NCBI GenBank assembly: GCA_030141605.1
Contig: JAQGDQ010002431.1
Span: 19,695 to 43,294, forward strand
Source of the DNA: Tubiluchus corallicola
Taxonomy: Eukaryota; Priapulida; Priapulimorpha; Priapulimorphida; Tubiluchidae
Length of the DNA stretch: 23,600 nucleotides
Direction: 5' to 3'
Shown in pieces: positions 15,824 to 23,208 of the stretch. A program made the position numbers and the translations under genes. The notes under the pieces are model-generated. The model was not told the origin of the DNA. It made no database searches and saw nothing but the letters and a program-made list of their open reading frames with translations. The number at the start of each line of letters is the position of its first letter. Positions within the stretch are counted from its first letter, which is position 1.

Positions 15824-17194
15824 ATGAAAAAAAACAAAATATTTATTGCTGATGAAGATAAAATGTCGGGGAAAGTTATAGAATATCATCTTTCTCTAAA
15901 CTCGGTTTACAATATAAGTATATTTGTCAATGCTAGAGAAATTATACAAAACCTAGATAAAAAGCCATTCGTTATCATCACAAGTTATAAACTACCAGAT
16001 CTCAATGGAGAAATATTGCTCAATAGAATAAAAAAAACATGTCCCAACACATATACTATTGTCATTACAGAACCCGACGAAACAATTACTCAGGCCCAGC
16101 TCATACAACAAGGAGCGTACACCTCTATAGAACGAAATGAAAATTTAAGAACTAATCTTTGGAATACTCTACAAAATTTAGAACTTGAAGAAATAACTAA
16201 TCCACCAATATCTCCTGCTAATAAAGATTCAACGCCTTTATACAAAACAGAAGAAGACATTATCCATAATTTTCAAAAAGAGATAAAAGGACAAAGTCAA
16301 GCCATCAAAAACATATTTCACTTGATGGGCAAAGCAGTGAAAAATAACATCACAGTATCTATTGTAGGTGAAACAGGGACAGGAAAGGAATTGGTAGCTA
16401 GAGCCATACATCAAAACTCTTTACGAGAAAACAATCCCTTCGTAGCCATTAACGTAACAGCTATACCAAGCGAACTTATAGAAAGCGAACTGTTCGGACA
16501 TGAAAAAGGCTCATTTACAGGAGCCAACGAAAGGCGAATAGGACAATTTGAAAAAGCCAACGGAGGTACCGTATTTCTGGATGAGATAGGAGAAATGACA
16601 CTGCCAATGCAGGCAAAACTTCTACGCGTATTACAAGAGCGAGAAATTACTAGAGTAGGAAACAACACGCCCATAAAAATAGATATTAGGCTGCTCGTAG
16701 CTACACATAAAAACCTATTAGAGGAAGTAAATAAAGGTAATTTTAGAGAGGACCTTTACTACCGTCTACTTGGACTGCCCATTAAAATGCCACCACTAAG
16801 AGAACGCAAAGGAGATATTTCCTACCTTTCTAAACATTTTGTAGAAGAATTTTGTAATGAAAACAATATGTCCAAAATCAAAATATCGCCACAAGCACAG
16901 AAAAAACTAAAAGAATATCCCTTCCCTGGAAATGTAAGAGAAATAAAAGCTGTTATGGATCTCGCTGCTGTATTGGCAGAACGAGGTACCATACATCCTA
17001 ATGATATACAATTGGGCCATACAAAAAATACAAACACCCTTTATGCAGAAAAAGAAATGACTATGAAAGAATATAAAATACAAATCATAGACCACTTTTT
17101 ACAAAAATATAACAAAGACATAAGCAAGGTAGCAAAAATACTAGATATAAGTAGAGCCACCATATACAGACTTATCAAAAAAGATGAAAAATAA
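15824..17194 (+). CDS. sigma-54 activator with degenerate receiver domain
   Basis: A 456-residue NtrC-like regulator that would open sigma-54 promoters by ATP hydrolysis. Receiver domain (1-115): the acidic pocket is present (ADED, 9-12) but the phospho-acceptor Asp 54 is Ser in VIITSYKLPD, and the conserved Lys-Pro is Arg-Asn (104-105). AAA+ domain (about 150-390): Walker A GETGTGKE (182-189), sigma-54 contact loop GSFTGA (229-234, usually GAFTGA), Walker B VFLDEI (250-255), REDLYYRL arginine region, and YPFPGNVRE. A Fis-type helix-turn-helix ends the protein (DISKVAKILDISRATIYRLI). It cannot be phosphorylated in the standard way, so it may be constitutive or controlled by binding. No histidine kinase gene is near. 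It is last in the lemA-to-regulator run. Confidence 0.93.
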   Translation: MKKNKIFIADEDKMSGKVIEYHLSLNSVYNISIFVNAREIIQNLDKKPFVIITSYKLPDLNGEILLNRIKKTCPNTYTIVITEPDETITQAQLIQQGAYTSIERNENLRTNLWNTLQNLELEEITNPPISPANKDSTPLYKTEEDIIHNFQKEIKGQSQAIKNIFHLMGKAVKNNITVSIVGETGTGKELVARAIHQNSLRENNPFVAINVTAIPSELIESELFGHEKGSFTGANERRIGQFEKANGGTVFLDEIGEMTLPMQAKLLRVLQEREITRVGNNTPIKIDIRLLVATHKNLLEEVNKGNFREDLYYRLLGLPIKMPPLRERKGDISYLSKHFVEEFCNENNMSKIKISPQAQKKLKEYPFPGNVREIKAVMDLAAVLAERGTIHPNDIQLGHTKNTNTLYAEKEMTMKEYKIQIIDHFLQKYNKDISKVAKILDISRATIYRLIKKDEK

Positions 17195-17214
17195 AACCAT
17201 AAAAGATGCACCCA

Positions 17215-18471
17215 CTATGTTTTTTGTTTTTTCTTTTTTGCAGCAGGAAATAGAATATTATTCAAAATAAGACGATAACCTGCTGAATTAGGATGCAAAT
17301 TCAAGTCCGTTGGAGGATCACCCACAAAGTGTTGATAATCTTCGGGGTCGTGTCCCCCATAAAAAGTCCAAGTACCCCTTCCAAATGTCCCATGAATATA
17401 CCTTACCTCATTAGCACTTTTGTTCTCCCCCATTATCAACACCGAAGGTTTCACCACCTCACGTCTAAACGATGTTGTCTGCCCCATAAAGCCCTTTACT
17501 ACATTCGTATGATTTTGACACAACATAGTAGGCACAGGATCCCATTTAGCAGAAAACTCAAAAAGCGTAAAATAATCTTCTTCTTTCAAAACTTTGCGCG
17601 TATTGGTTGCATCAATATCTGAATACTCATATTCCAATGGATTTTTTTTCAGTGTAAAATCTCGAAAAGCAAAAGTTCTACTAAAATCCAATTTCTCCTG
17701 CATATCAGGGTCTGCAGGATCGCCATCAAACATAAACTCACAAATATCCACACCCTCTGCAGCCAAAGCAATATCGTAAGTATCTGTTGCAGAACACATT
17801 GCAAACAAAAAACCCCCGCTCTCTACATAAGCCTTTATCGTTTTCACCACTGCCAATTTCAATTGCGAAACCTTTTTAAAACCTAATTTTTCTGCCATCT
17901 GCTCCTTCAACTTTACCTCCTCCTGATACCAAGGCATATGTTGATAAGCCCCATAAAACCTACCATATTGACCTGTGAAGTCTTCGTGATGCAAATGTAA
18001 CCAGTCATAATCCCCTAACACACCACTTAATATCTCTTCATCATATATCACATCATAGGGAATCTCTGCATAACTAAGAGCTAACGTAACCGCATCGTCC
18101 CACGGCAGTTTATTCTTAGGCGAATACACTGCTATCTTTGGGGCTTTCTCCAGCCTCATAGCATCCTGATTGACCTCTGGGCTTGCAATACCCGAAATAA
18201 TAGAAGAAACCTCCGCATCCGACACTACCCTATAACTCACATTCTTCAATACACATTCCTCCTCAAAACCCCTATCATATGGCAATAAAAAAGCACCTCC
18301 TTTATAATTGAGCAACCACTGTATAGCACTTCCCCCCTCCAACACATCGTAAGCCACACCATAAGCCTTCAAGTGATTTTTCTGCCCCTTGTCCATCGGC
18401 ACAAGAATGCTCAATCCCCAAGACAACCTACAAACCAATAAAAAGAAAACAAAAACCTTTATCTTTTTCAT
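17215..18471 (-). CDS. secreted protein of the family labelled 'asparagine synthetase B'
   Basis: A 418-residue exported protein. A signal peptide covers about residues 1-19 (VFVFFLLVCRLSWG). The mature start SILVPMDKGQKNHLKAYGVAY and the end NSAGYRLILNNILFPAAKKKK are the conserved ends of a Bacteroidota family that databases often call asparagine synthetase B. The name looks wrong for this protein: there is no N-terminal catalytic Cys, no SGGxDS pyrophosphate loop, and it is exported. Internal blocks such as WLHLHHEDFTGQYGRF, ESGGFLFAMCSATDTYDIAL and ENKSANEVRYIHGTFGRG suggest a flavodoxin or glutamine-amidotransferase-like alpha/beta fold, with Cys in AMCSATD at a possible nucleophile elbow. 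I chose the ATG at 18471; the in-frame TTG at 18483 lies inside a promoter box. Function unknown. Confidence 0.75.
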   Translation of the reverse strand: MKKIKVFVFFLLVCRLSWGLSILVPMDKGQKNHLKAYGVAYDVLEGGSAIQWLLNYKGGAFLLPYDRGFEEECVLKNVSYRVVSDAEVSSIISGIASPEVNQDAMRLEKAPKIAVYSPKNKLPWDDAVTLALSYAEIPYDVIYDEEILSGVLGDYDWLHLHHEDFTGQYGRFYGAYQHMPWYQEEVKLKEQMAEKLGFKKVSQLKLAVVKTIKAYVESGGFLFAMCSATDTYDIALAAEGVDICEFMFDGDPADPDMQEKLDFSRTFAFRDFTLKKNPLEYEYSDIDATNTRKVLKEEDYFTLFEFSAKWDPVPTMLCQNHTNVVKGFMGQTTSFRREVVKPSVLIMGENKSANEVRYIHGTFGRGTWTFYGGHDPEDYQHFVGDPPTDLNLHPNSAGYRLILNNILFPAAKKKKQKT

Positions 18472-18480
18472 ATTGAAAAA

Positions 18481-18488
18481 CAAAGATA
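18481..18488 (-). promoter_or_regulatory. TAnnTTTG -7 box of the secreted-protein gene
   Basis: The minus strand reads TATCTTTG, a full match, with only nine bases between it and the ATG at 18471. Transcription would begin about two to four bases before the ATG, so the message may be nearly leaderless. No -33 TTG at standard spacing. Confidence 0.4.
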
Positions 18489-18674
18489 TACTATAATATA
18501 TAATTTTGAAAAATTTAGCCTATGACTTCAGTGAAAAGACAAGCCCGCTATTTCACAAACTATTTTAATGGTTTTCTACTATAAACTTAGCTCGTTCATA
18601 CCCTCTTTCAATACTACAAGTCCTGCCCTATCTAAATCTAGTAAGTTTTTAAGCAATGAGAGAATCTATAGAAC

Positions 18675-18703
18675 GTAGGGTCAGTTTGCAAACTAGACCC
18701 TAC
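18675..18703. terminator. long hairpin downstream of nhaA
   Basis: Outer arms GTAGGGTC (18675-18682) and GACCCTAC (18696-18703) continue inward as AGTTT and AAACT around a GC centre, with a single unpaired A at 18695. The stem is about 13 bp. It lies about 50 bases past the nhaA stop and could stop or stabilise that transcript, but no T run follows it on the minus strand. It resembles the 9366-9394 hairpin in its GTAGGG/CCCTAC ends. Confidence 0.5.
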
Positions 18704-18753
18704 AACACAGTACAAATATTGTGGAAGACACAAACTTTCGTTTCCTATACGGC

Positions 18754-20079
18754 TTAGTTTTTAGTTCTCAACGACACCCTCAAAATCAGATAACCAAGAA
18801 TACCCGCTATAAAAGACCCTGCAAGAATACCCAATTTAGAAGAATTCAACAACAAAGCATCATCATAAGCCAAATTGGCTACAAACAAAGACATTGTAAA
18901 ACCAAATCCGCCCAACAAAGCTACACCTATCAAATGCGTAAAGGTAGCCCTATTTGGCATCTCTGCCATTTTAGTTTTTATTGCCAGATAACAGAAGAAG
19001 CTAATACCCAAACATTTACCTAACACCAAACTAAATGCAATGTTGAAAGAAAGCAACGATGTATTACCCATATCACCACCAAGCACCACACCCGCATTAG
19101 CAAAAGCAAAAATAGGCATTATGAAAAATGCTACCCAATTGTGAAACTTATGCTCCAAATCCTGCAAAGGAGACTTCACTCTTCTTGTCAAAACACTTAT
19201 TTCATCCGTAAAATGAACTTGTTCATTCGCCAACAATCGCTTGTCTGCCTCTTCCTCATAGCCAACAAACCGAGACAACACATTACCCACCTCATTATAA
19301 TATTCTCTCACACCCTTCTTACGTTTCATCGGAACAGTAAGAGCCATCAAAAAGCCCGCAATGGTAGCGTGAATACCCGCCTGATGAAACAAATACCACA
19401 CTACTCCCCCCATCATTACAAAGAAAGCAGTAGAATAAACACCACGATGGCTTAACACAAACAAAAACCCTAAAATGATAAAAGCAATACCCAACATAGT
19501 CAATTCAAGCCCACTACTATACGCCAAAGCAATTACAAGTATTGCACCAATATCATCCACAATAGCAAAAGCTGTAAGCAACACCTTCAAGCCAATAGGC
19601 ACTCTATTGCCCAGCAACTTCAAAATACCCAAAGAAAAAGCAATATCCGTAGCCATAGGCACAGCCCAGCCCCTACTCCACTCCTTAGTCTCCGCAGCAT
19701 CAATATCAAAAGAACCCAACAAAGAAAAGAAAACAGCCACAGGCACCACCATACCTCCAATAGCAGCAAAAACAGGCAAACTCGCCTTCTTCACCGATGA
19801 AAGTTCGCCTGCTAATATCTCTCGTTTTATCTCCAACCCCACCACAAAAAAGAAAATAGCCATCAAACCATCATTTATCCACTCAAACAAATTCTTCGGC
19901 AAATGCAAATGCTCTTCGGCAATGGAAATACCTACCTCTATGTTCCACAATTGGTTATAATACTCTCCTAACAAAGAATTTGCCCAAACCAAAGCAATAA
20001 ACGTAAGTATCAAAAGAATAATACTGCTTGACGACTCTAATTCTATAAACTTCCTAAACGACCGGGTAACAACATTCAT
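18754..20079 (-). CDS. nhaA: Na+/H+ antiporter NhaA
   Basis: An inner-membrane antiporter that exports Na+ in exchange for H+. From the ATG at 20079 it has 441 residues. The frame extends to a TTG at 20127, but that lies inside a promoter box and adds 16 non-family residues. Key residues are present: ATDIAFSLG with Asp 145, FAIVDDIGAI with the Na+-binding pair Asp 175-176, and Lys 355 in VLGKCLG, equal to E. coli Asp 133, Asp 163-164 and Lys 300. WINDGLMAIFFFVVGLEIKRE (67-87) is the family signature. A hydrophilic loop at about 250-312, before DLEHKFHNWVAFFIMPIFAFANAG, is some 40 residues longer than in E. coli and explains the greater length. It stands alone with its own promoter. Confidence 0.95.
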   Translation of the reverse strand: MNVVTRSFRKFIELESSSSIILLILTFIALVWANSLLGEYYNQLWNIEVGISIAEEHLHLPKNLFEWINDGLMAIFFFVVGLEIKREILAGELSSVKKASLPVFAAIGGMVVPVAVFFSLLGSFDIDAAETKEWSRGWAVPMATDIAFSLGILKLLGNRVPIGLKVLLTAFAIVDDIGAILVIALAYSSGLELTMLGIAFIILGFLFVLSHRGVYSTAFFVMMGGVVWYLFHQAGIHATIAGFLMALTVPMKRKKGVREYYNEVGNVLSRFVGYEEEADKRLLANEQVHFTDEISVLTRRVKSPLQDLEHKFHNWVAFFIMPIFAFANAGVVLGGDMGNTSLLSFNIAFSLVLGKCLGISFFCYLAIKTKMAEMPNRATFTHLIGVALLGGFGFTMSLFVANLAYDDALLLNSSKLGILAGSFIAGILGYLILRVSLRTKN

Positions 20080-20124
20080 ATCTTCCTTAATAATAAAATC
20101 AAATACACTTAATATATATTTACG

Positions 20125-20159
20125 CAAAAGTAAAAAAAAACATTAAAAAAATAATCAAA
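20125..20159 (-). promoter_or_regulatory. nhaA promoter (-33 TTTG and -7 TACTTTTG)
   Basis: The minus strand has TACTTTTG (20132 to 20125) and, 23 bases upstream of it, TTTG (plus-strand CAAA at 20156-20159). Both elements and the spacing fit the Bacteroidota consensus (TTG, 17-23 bases, TAnnTTTG). The leader to the ATG at 20079 would be about 40 bases. This is the most complete promoter in the window. Confidence 0.55.
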
Positions 20160-20217
20160 AACTGAAAGTTGTTATTAATAAAAGATGATAATTTTTTTAA
20201 TATCTATAAATCTTAAT

Positions 20218-21648
20218 TCAACTTGTTAAAAACTCCTTTCTAAAATTCACCAAATATACTTTCTCTATAGCTCTTGTAATAGCAGTATAAAGCCACCGAA
20301 GATACTCTGCATTTATAAGTTCTTTAGTCAAATACCCTTGATCTATAAACACATTTTTCCATTGCCCACCTTGCGATTTATGACAAGTAACCGCATAAGC
20401 AAATTTCACCTGCAAAGCATTAAAATATTCATTACTTCTTATCTTGTCCCAACGTTTCTTTTTAGAACGAATATCCATATAATCCTCCGAAACATTCATA
20501 AAAAACTTGTTAGCATCTTCTTTGCCAAGCGCTGCACTTTCAACATTCAAAACATCTAGCAAAATCTTTACATCCATCTCTATATTTTCATAATCTACAA
20601 ACCTCACACACACATCTGCAAACCGAAAGCCATATAAATCTTTATAACCTTTTATCTTCATAATCTCCACAATATCGCCATTAGCAATAAACTCCATATC
20701 CTTTATTTTTTTATCCTTTACCCAAAAATAATTATTCTTTACTACCATCAAATAATCGCCTACTGCTATTTCTTCTTCCTTATATAAAATTTGACTTCTT
20801 ATCCCTTGATTGTATCTATTACACATTTTATTTGAACGACATACAACCATCGTTTCCCCCATTCCTATTGTGTCATACGAATTATTCAGAAGTTCTAACA
20901 AGTCGCTCCCAGCCACACTACAAAAATCGTCAAAATCCTTAGCAACCAAACTCAACTCACAAGTACTGCTATTCGTTTTCTGCAACTGTTGTCTCAATTT
21001 TGTAGCATTATACAATATACCTGACTTCGCTTTCTGCCTCACTACCTCCCTCAAATTAACACTTCTCACATTTTTCCAATAAGACTCTAATGTACTTGCA
21101 TCTAGTGCTGGGCTATTCTCCAAACCTATTGGAGGAAGTTGGGCTGTATCACCCACCAGCACTAACTTACATCCAACGCCACCATACACATAGTTTACTA
21201 AATCATCTAACAATTTACCTGATCCAAAAAATGCTCCCTCATAAGATTGATTAGCAATCATAGAAGCCTCATCCACAATGAAAAAGGTATCCTTACTTAA
21301 ATTGACATCTAAGACAAAACCAGAAAATCCATCCGTAGTAGCCTTTTGCCTATATATTTTCTTGTGAATAGTATAACTCACTTGTCCCGAGTAAGATGAA
21401 AACACCTTAGCAGCCCTCCCCGTAGGTGCTAACAATACACTTTTAATTTTAGATTCTTTTAAAGCATTTACAAAAGCACTTATCAATGAGGTCTTACCTG
21501 TACCAGCATATCCTTTAATTAAAAAAATTTGCTCTTCTTTACCATCTATTACAAACTCTGATAATTCTTTAACAAGAACATCTTGTTCAGAAGTAAGTTT
21601 TTTACCAAATATTTTTTTCAATAAAACAGAAAAATAGTCCTCTAACAT
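20218..21648 (-). CDS. RecD/Dda-like SF1 helicase
   Basis: A 476-residue superfamily 1 DNA helicase of the RecD/Dda type, widespread in Bacteroidota as a stand-alone protein. Motif I is LIKGYAGTGKTS (Thr 53 last of the P loop). Motif II is FFIVDEASM and motif III is LVLVGDTAQLPPIG. The C-terminal 2A domain has FAYAVTCHKSQGGQWKNVFID, and motif VI is RWLYTAITRA. The length is shorter than RecD2 (over 700 residues) and close to phage T4 Dda. RecB and RecC partners are not in the window, so it is unlikely to be the RecBCD subunit. The role is probably replication-fork or recombination repair. I chose the ATG at 21648; a TTG two codons earlier is less likely. It is divergent from the 21723 gene. 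Confidence 0.88.
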   Translation of the reverse strand: MLEDYFSVLLKKIFGKKLTSEQDVLVKELSEFVIDGKEEQIFLIKGYAGTGKTSLISAFVNALKESKIKSVLLAPTGRAAKVFSSYSGQVSYTIHKKIYRQKATTDGFSGFVLDVNLSKDTFFIVDEASMIANQSYEGAFFGSGKLLDDLVNYVYGGVGCKLVLVGDTAQLPPIGLENSPALDASTLESYWKNVRSVNLREVVRQKAKSGILYNATKLRQQLQKTNSSTCELSLVAKDFDDFCSVAGSDLLELLNNSYDTIGMGETMVVCRSNKMCNRYNQGIRSQILYKEEEIAVGDYLMVVKNNYFWVKDKKIKDMEFIANGDIVEIMKIKGYKDLYGFRFADVCVRFVDYENIEMDVKILLDVLNVESAALGKEDANKFFMNVSEDYMDIRSKKKRWDKIRSNEYFNALQVKFAYAVTCHKSQGGQWKNVFIDQGYLTKELINAEYLRWLYTAITRAIEKVYLVNFRKEFLTS

Positions 21649-21670
21649 TTTCAAATTAATAATTTTTTTC

Positions 21671-21678
21671 TACATTTG
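21671..21678 (+). promoter_or_regulatory. TAnnTTTG -7 box upstream of the 21723 gene
   Basis: TACATTTG, a full match, 44 bases before the ATG at 21723, giving a leader of about 38 bases. No TTG at -33. Confidence 0.45.
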
Positions 21679-21722
21679 TACATAAGAAAAAAGTAAGTTG
21701 TAAAATTACAAAAATAACAACA

Positions 21723-22364
21723 ATGAAAAACAAAAGGATTATAATAGAACTTGTTCTTTTAATAATAATAGTAGCCTTAGGCTATCTATCTGTTAGAAGC
21801 ATCCAAAAACCTATTGAATTTAAAGAATTTAAAAAAGAACGATACACGATTGTAAAACAGAAATTAGAAGATATTAGAGAAGCCCAAATGGCTTATAAGA
21901 AAGTTCATAATAAGTTTGCAGAAAATTTAGATGTTTTAGTAGACTTTGTAAAATATGACTCTATACCTTTTATGAAAAAAATAGGCGAGCTCTCTGATAG
22001 TCTCTTGGAAGCAGGGTGGACAGAAGCAAGAGCAATAAAAGAAGGTATCATCGTACGAGAAGAATCAAAATCTAACGTTTTAGAAACAATTTTCGACAAA
22101 GACTACAATATAGATGACCTTCCATACATACCATTCACTAATAAAAAAGAAAGATTCGAAATGGGAGCCACCATTATAGAAACAAGTGCAAAAGTAAAAG
22201 TGCCAGTATTTGAAGTAAAAGCACATAATAGCTCCATACTAAATGGCTTTGAAGACCCCAGCCTAATAACCAACCTAAATGTAGAAGAAGAAATAAATAA
22301 TCAATATCCCGGATTAAAGATAGGCTCACTTACAGAAGCTAATAATAGCTCTGCCAATTGGTAA
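21723..22364 (+). CDS. membrane-anchored protein of unknown function
   Basis: A 213-residue protein, apparently conserved in Bacteroidota but without a known function. One N-terminal membrane segment (about 6-24, IIIELVLLIIIVALGYLSV) is followed by a helical region likely to form a coiled coil (about 30-105, starting FKEFKKERYTIVKQKLEDIREA). A mainly beta C-terminal half (YIPFTNKKERFEMGATIIETSAKVKVPVFEVKA, then ILNGFEDPSLITNL) follows. The layout, an anchor, a long helix and a small beta domain, recalls type IV pilin-like proteins, but no prepilin cleavage motif is visible. The next gene, encoding a DUF3822 protein, begins 16 bases downstream, so they are probably co-transcribed from the box at 21671. 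Confidence 0.8.
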   Translation: MKNKRIIIELVLLIIIVALGYLSVRSIQKPIEFKEFKKERYTIVKQKLEDIREAQMAYKKVHNKFAENLDVLVDFVKYDSIPFMKKIGELSDSLLEAGWTEARAIKEGIIVREESKSNVLETIFDKDYNIDDLPYIPFTNKKERFEMGATIIETSAKVKVPVFEVKAHNSSILNGFEDPSLITNLNVEEEINNQYPGLKIGSLTEANNSSANW

Positions 22365-22380
22365 TAATTAAAACCCAACA

Positions 22381-23208
22381 ATGCAAGATATTGCATTCAT
22401 AGATGATACTTTCGACATCAATAAGAATCAACAATACCACCTGTCTATACAAATAAGTATAAACAAATTTTCTTATTGCATATTAGACACCTTAGAAAAC
22501 AAGTACATTCTATTAAAACACTTTTCTGCCCCACAAAACCAACTAAAAGACACCATAGAAAAAGAAGATACCCTTTACCCAAAGTATAGAAACACTAAAA
22601 TTCTTTGGAACTGCCAACATTCAACCCTAGTTCCCTCTGAATATTTCGATCTTCAAAAAATAGACACCTTATATTATTACAATGTAAATCCACAAAACGC
22701 TCATAGCACACTTCACAATCCCCTTAGCATTATAGACGCCTACACCCTATTTTCTATACCCACAGCCCAAAAACAACTTCTTAATAAGAAATTCCCCAAT
22801 GCAAAAATCTTCCACCCATCTACCACGTACATCCAGTATTTTATGCTCCTTAATCAAATCAACCCACAAAACATCCTATACATCAACCTCGGGGAAGACA
22901 CCTTTGACCTACTCAATATCAATAACGAAAAATTTATCTTATACAATACCTACTCCTATGCCAACGAAAAAGATGTACTATACCATACTCTAAACACCCT
23001 CAAACAATTGAAAACAAACACCCAAACACTACAAGTAACTCTCACAGGATACATTGATGAGAACGATAATACCATACAACTACTCCAACAATACCTTAAA
23101 AACATAACAATAGAAAAAAACATTTGGGGTATCAACCACTCTTCGCTTTTAGAACAAATACCCATCCACAAATTTTTCAACCTCTTAAATTTATACAATT
23201 GCGAATAA
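22381..23208 (+). CDS. DUF3822 family protein
   Basis: A 275-residue cytoplasmic protein of the DUF3822 family, known mainly from Bacteroidota. The opening DDTFDINKNQQYHLSIQISINKFSYCILD is the family signature. Later parts such as LYINLGEDTFDLLNINNEKFILYNTY and LQVTLTGYIDE look like the strands of an actin or sugar-kinase type ATPase fold, though I see no clear phosphate loop. No function is established. It lies between the membrane-anchored protein gene and rsmD, overlapping the latter by ten bases. The DUF3822-rsmD order recurs in this phylum. The coding strand here is very C-rich and G-poor. Confidence 0.88.
   Translation: MQDIAFIDDTFDINKNQQYHLSIQISINKFSYCILDTLENKYILLKHFSAPQNQLKDTIEKEDTLYPKYRNTKILWNCQHSTLVPSEYFDLQKIDTLYYYNVNPQNAHSTLHNPLSIIDAYTLFSIPTAQKQLLNKKFPNAKIFHPSTTYIQYFMLLNQINPQNILYINLGEDTFDLLNINNEKFILYNTYSYANEKDVLYHTLNTLKQLKTNTQTLQVTLTGYIDENDNTIQLLQQYLKNITIEKNIWGINHSSLLEQIPIHKFFNLLNLYNCE

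Noticed and set aside
18484-18520. AT-rich dif-like or origin-like stretch
   Set aside because: The TATAATATATAAT run lacks paired recombinase arms, and there are no DnaA boxes nearby; AT-richness is ordinary for this genome's intergenic DNA.
20218-21648. RecD subunit of a RecBCD complex or an anti-phage helicase
   Set aside because: No recB, recC or defence genes are present, and stand-alone helicases of this length are common in the phylum.
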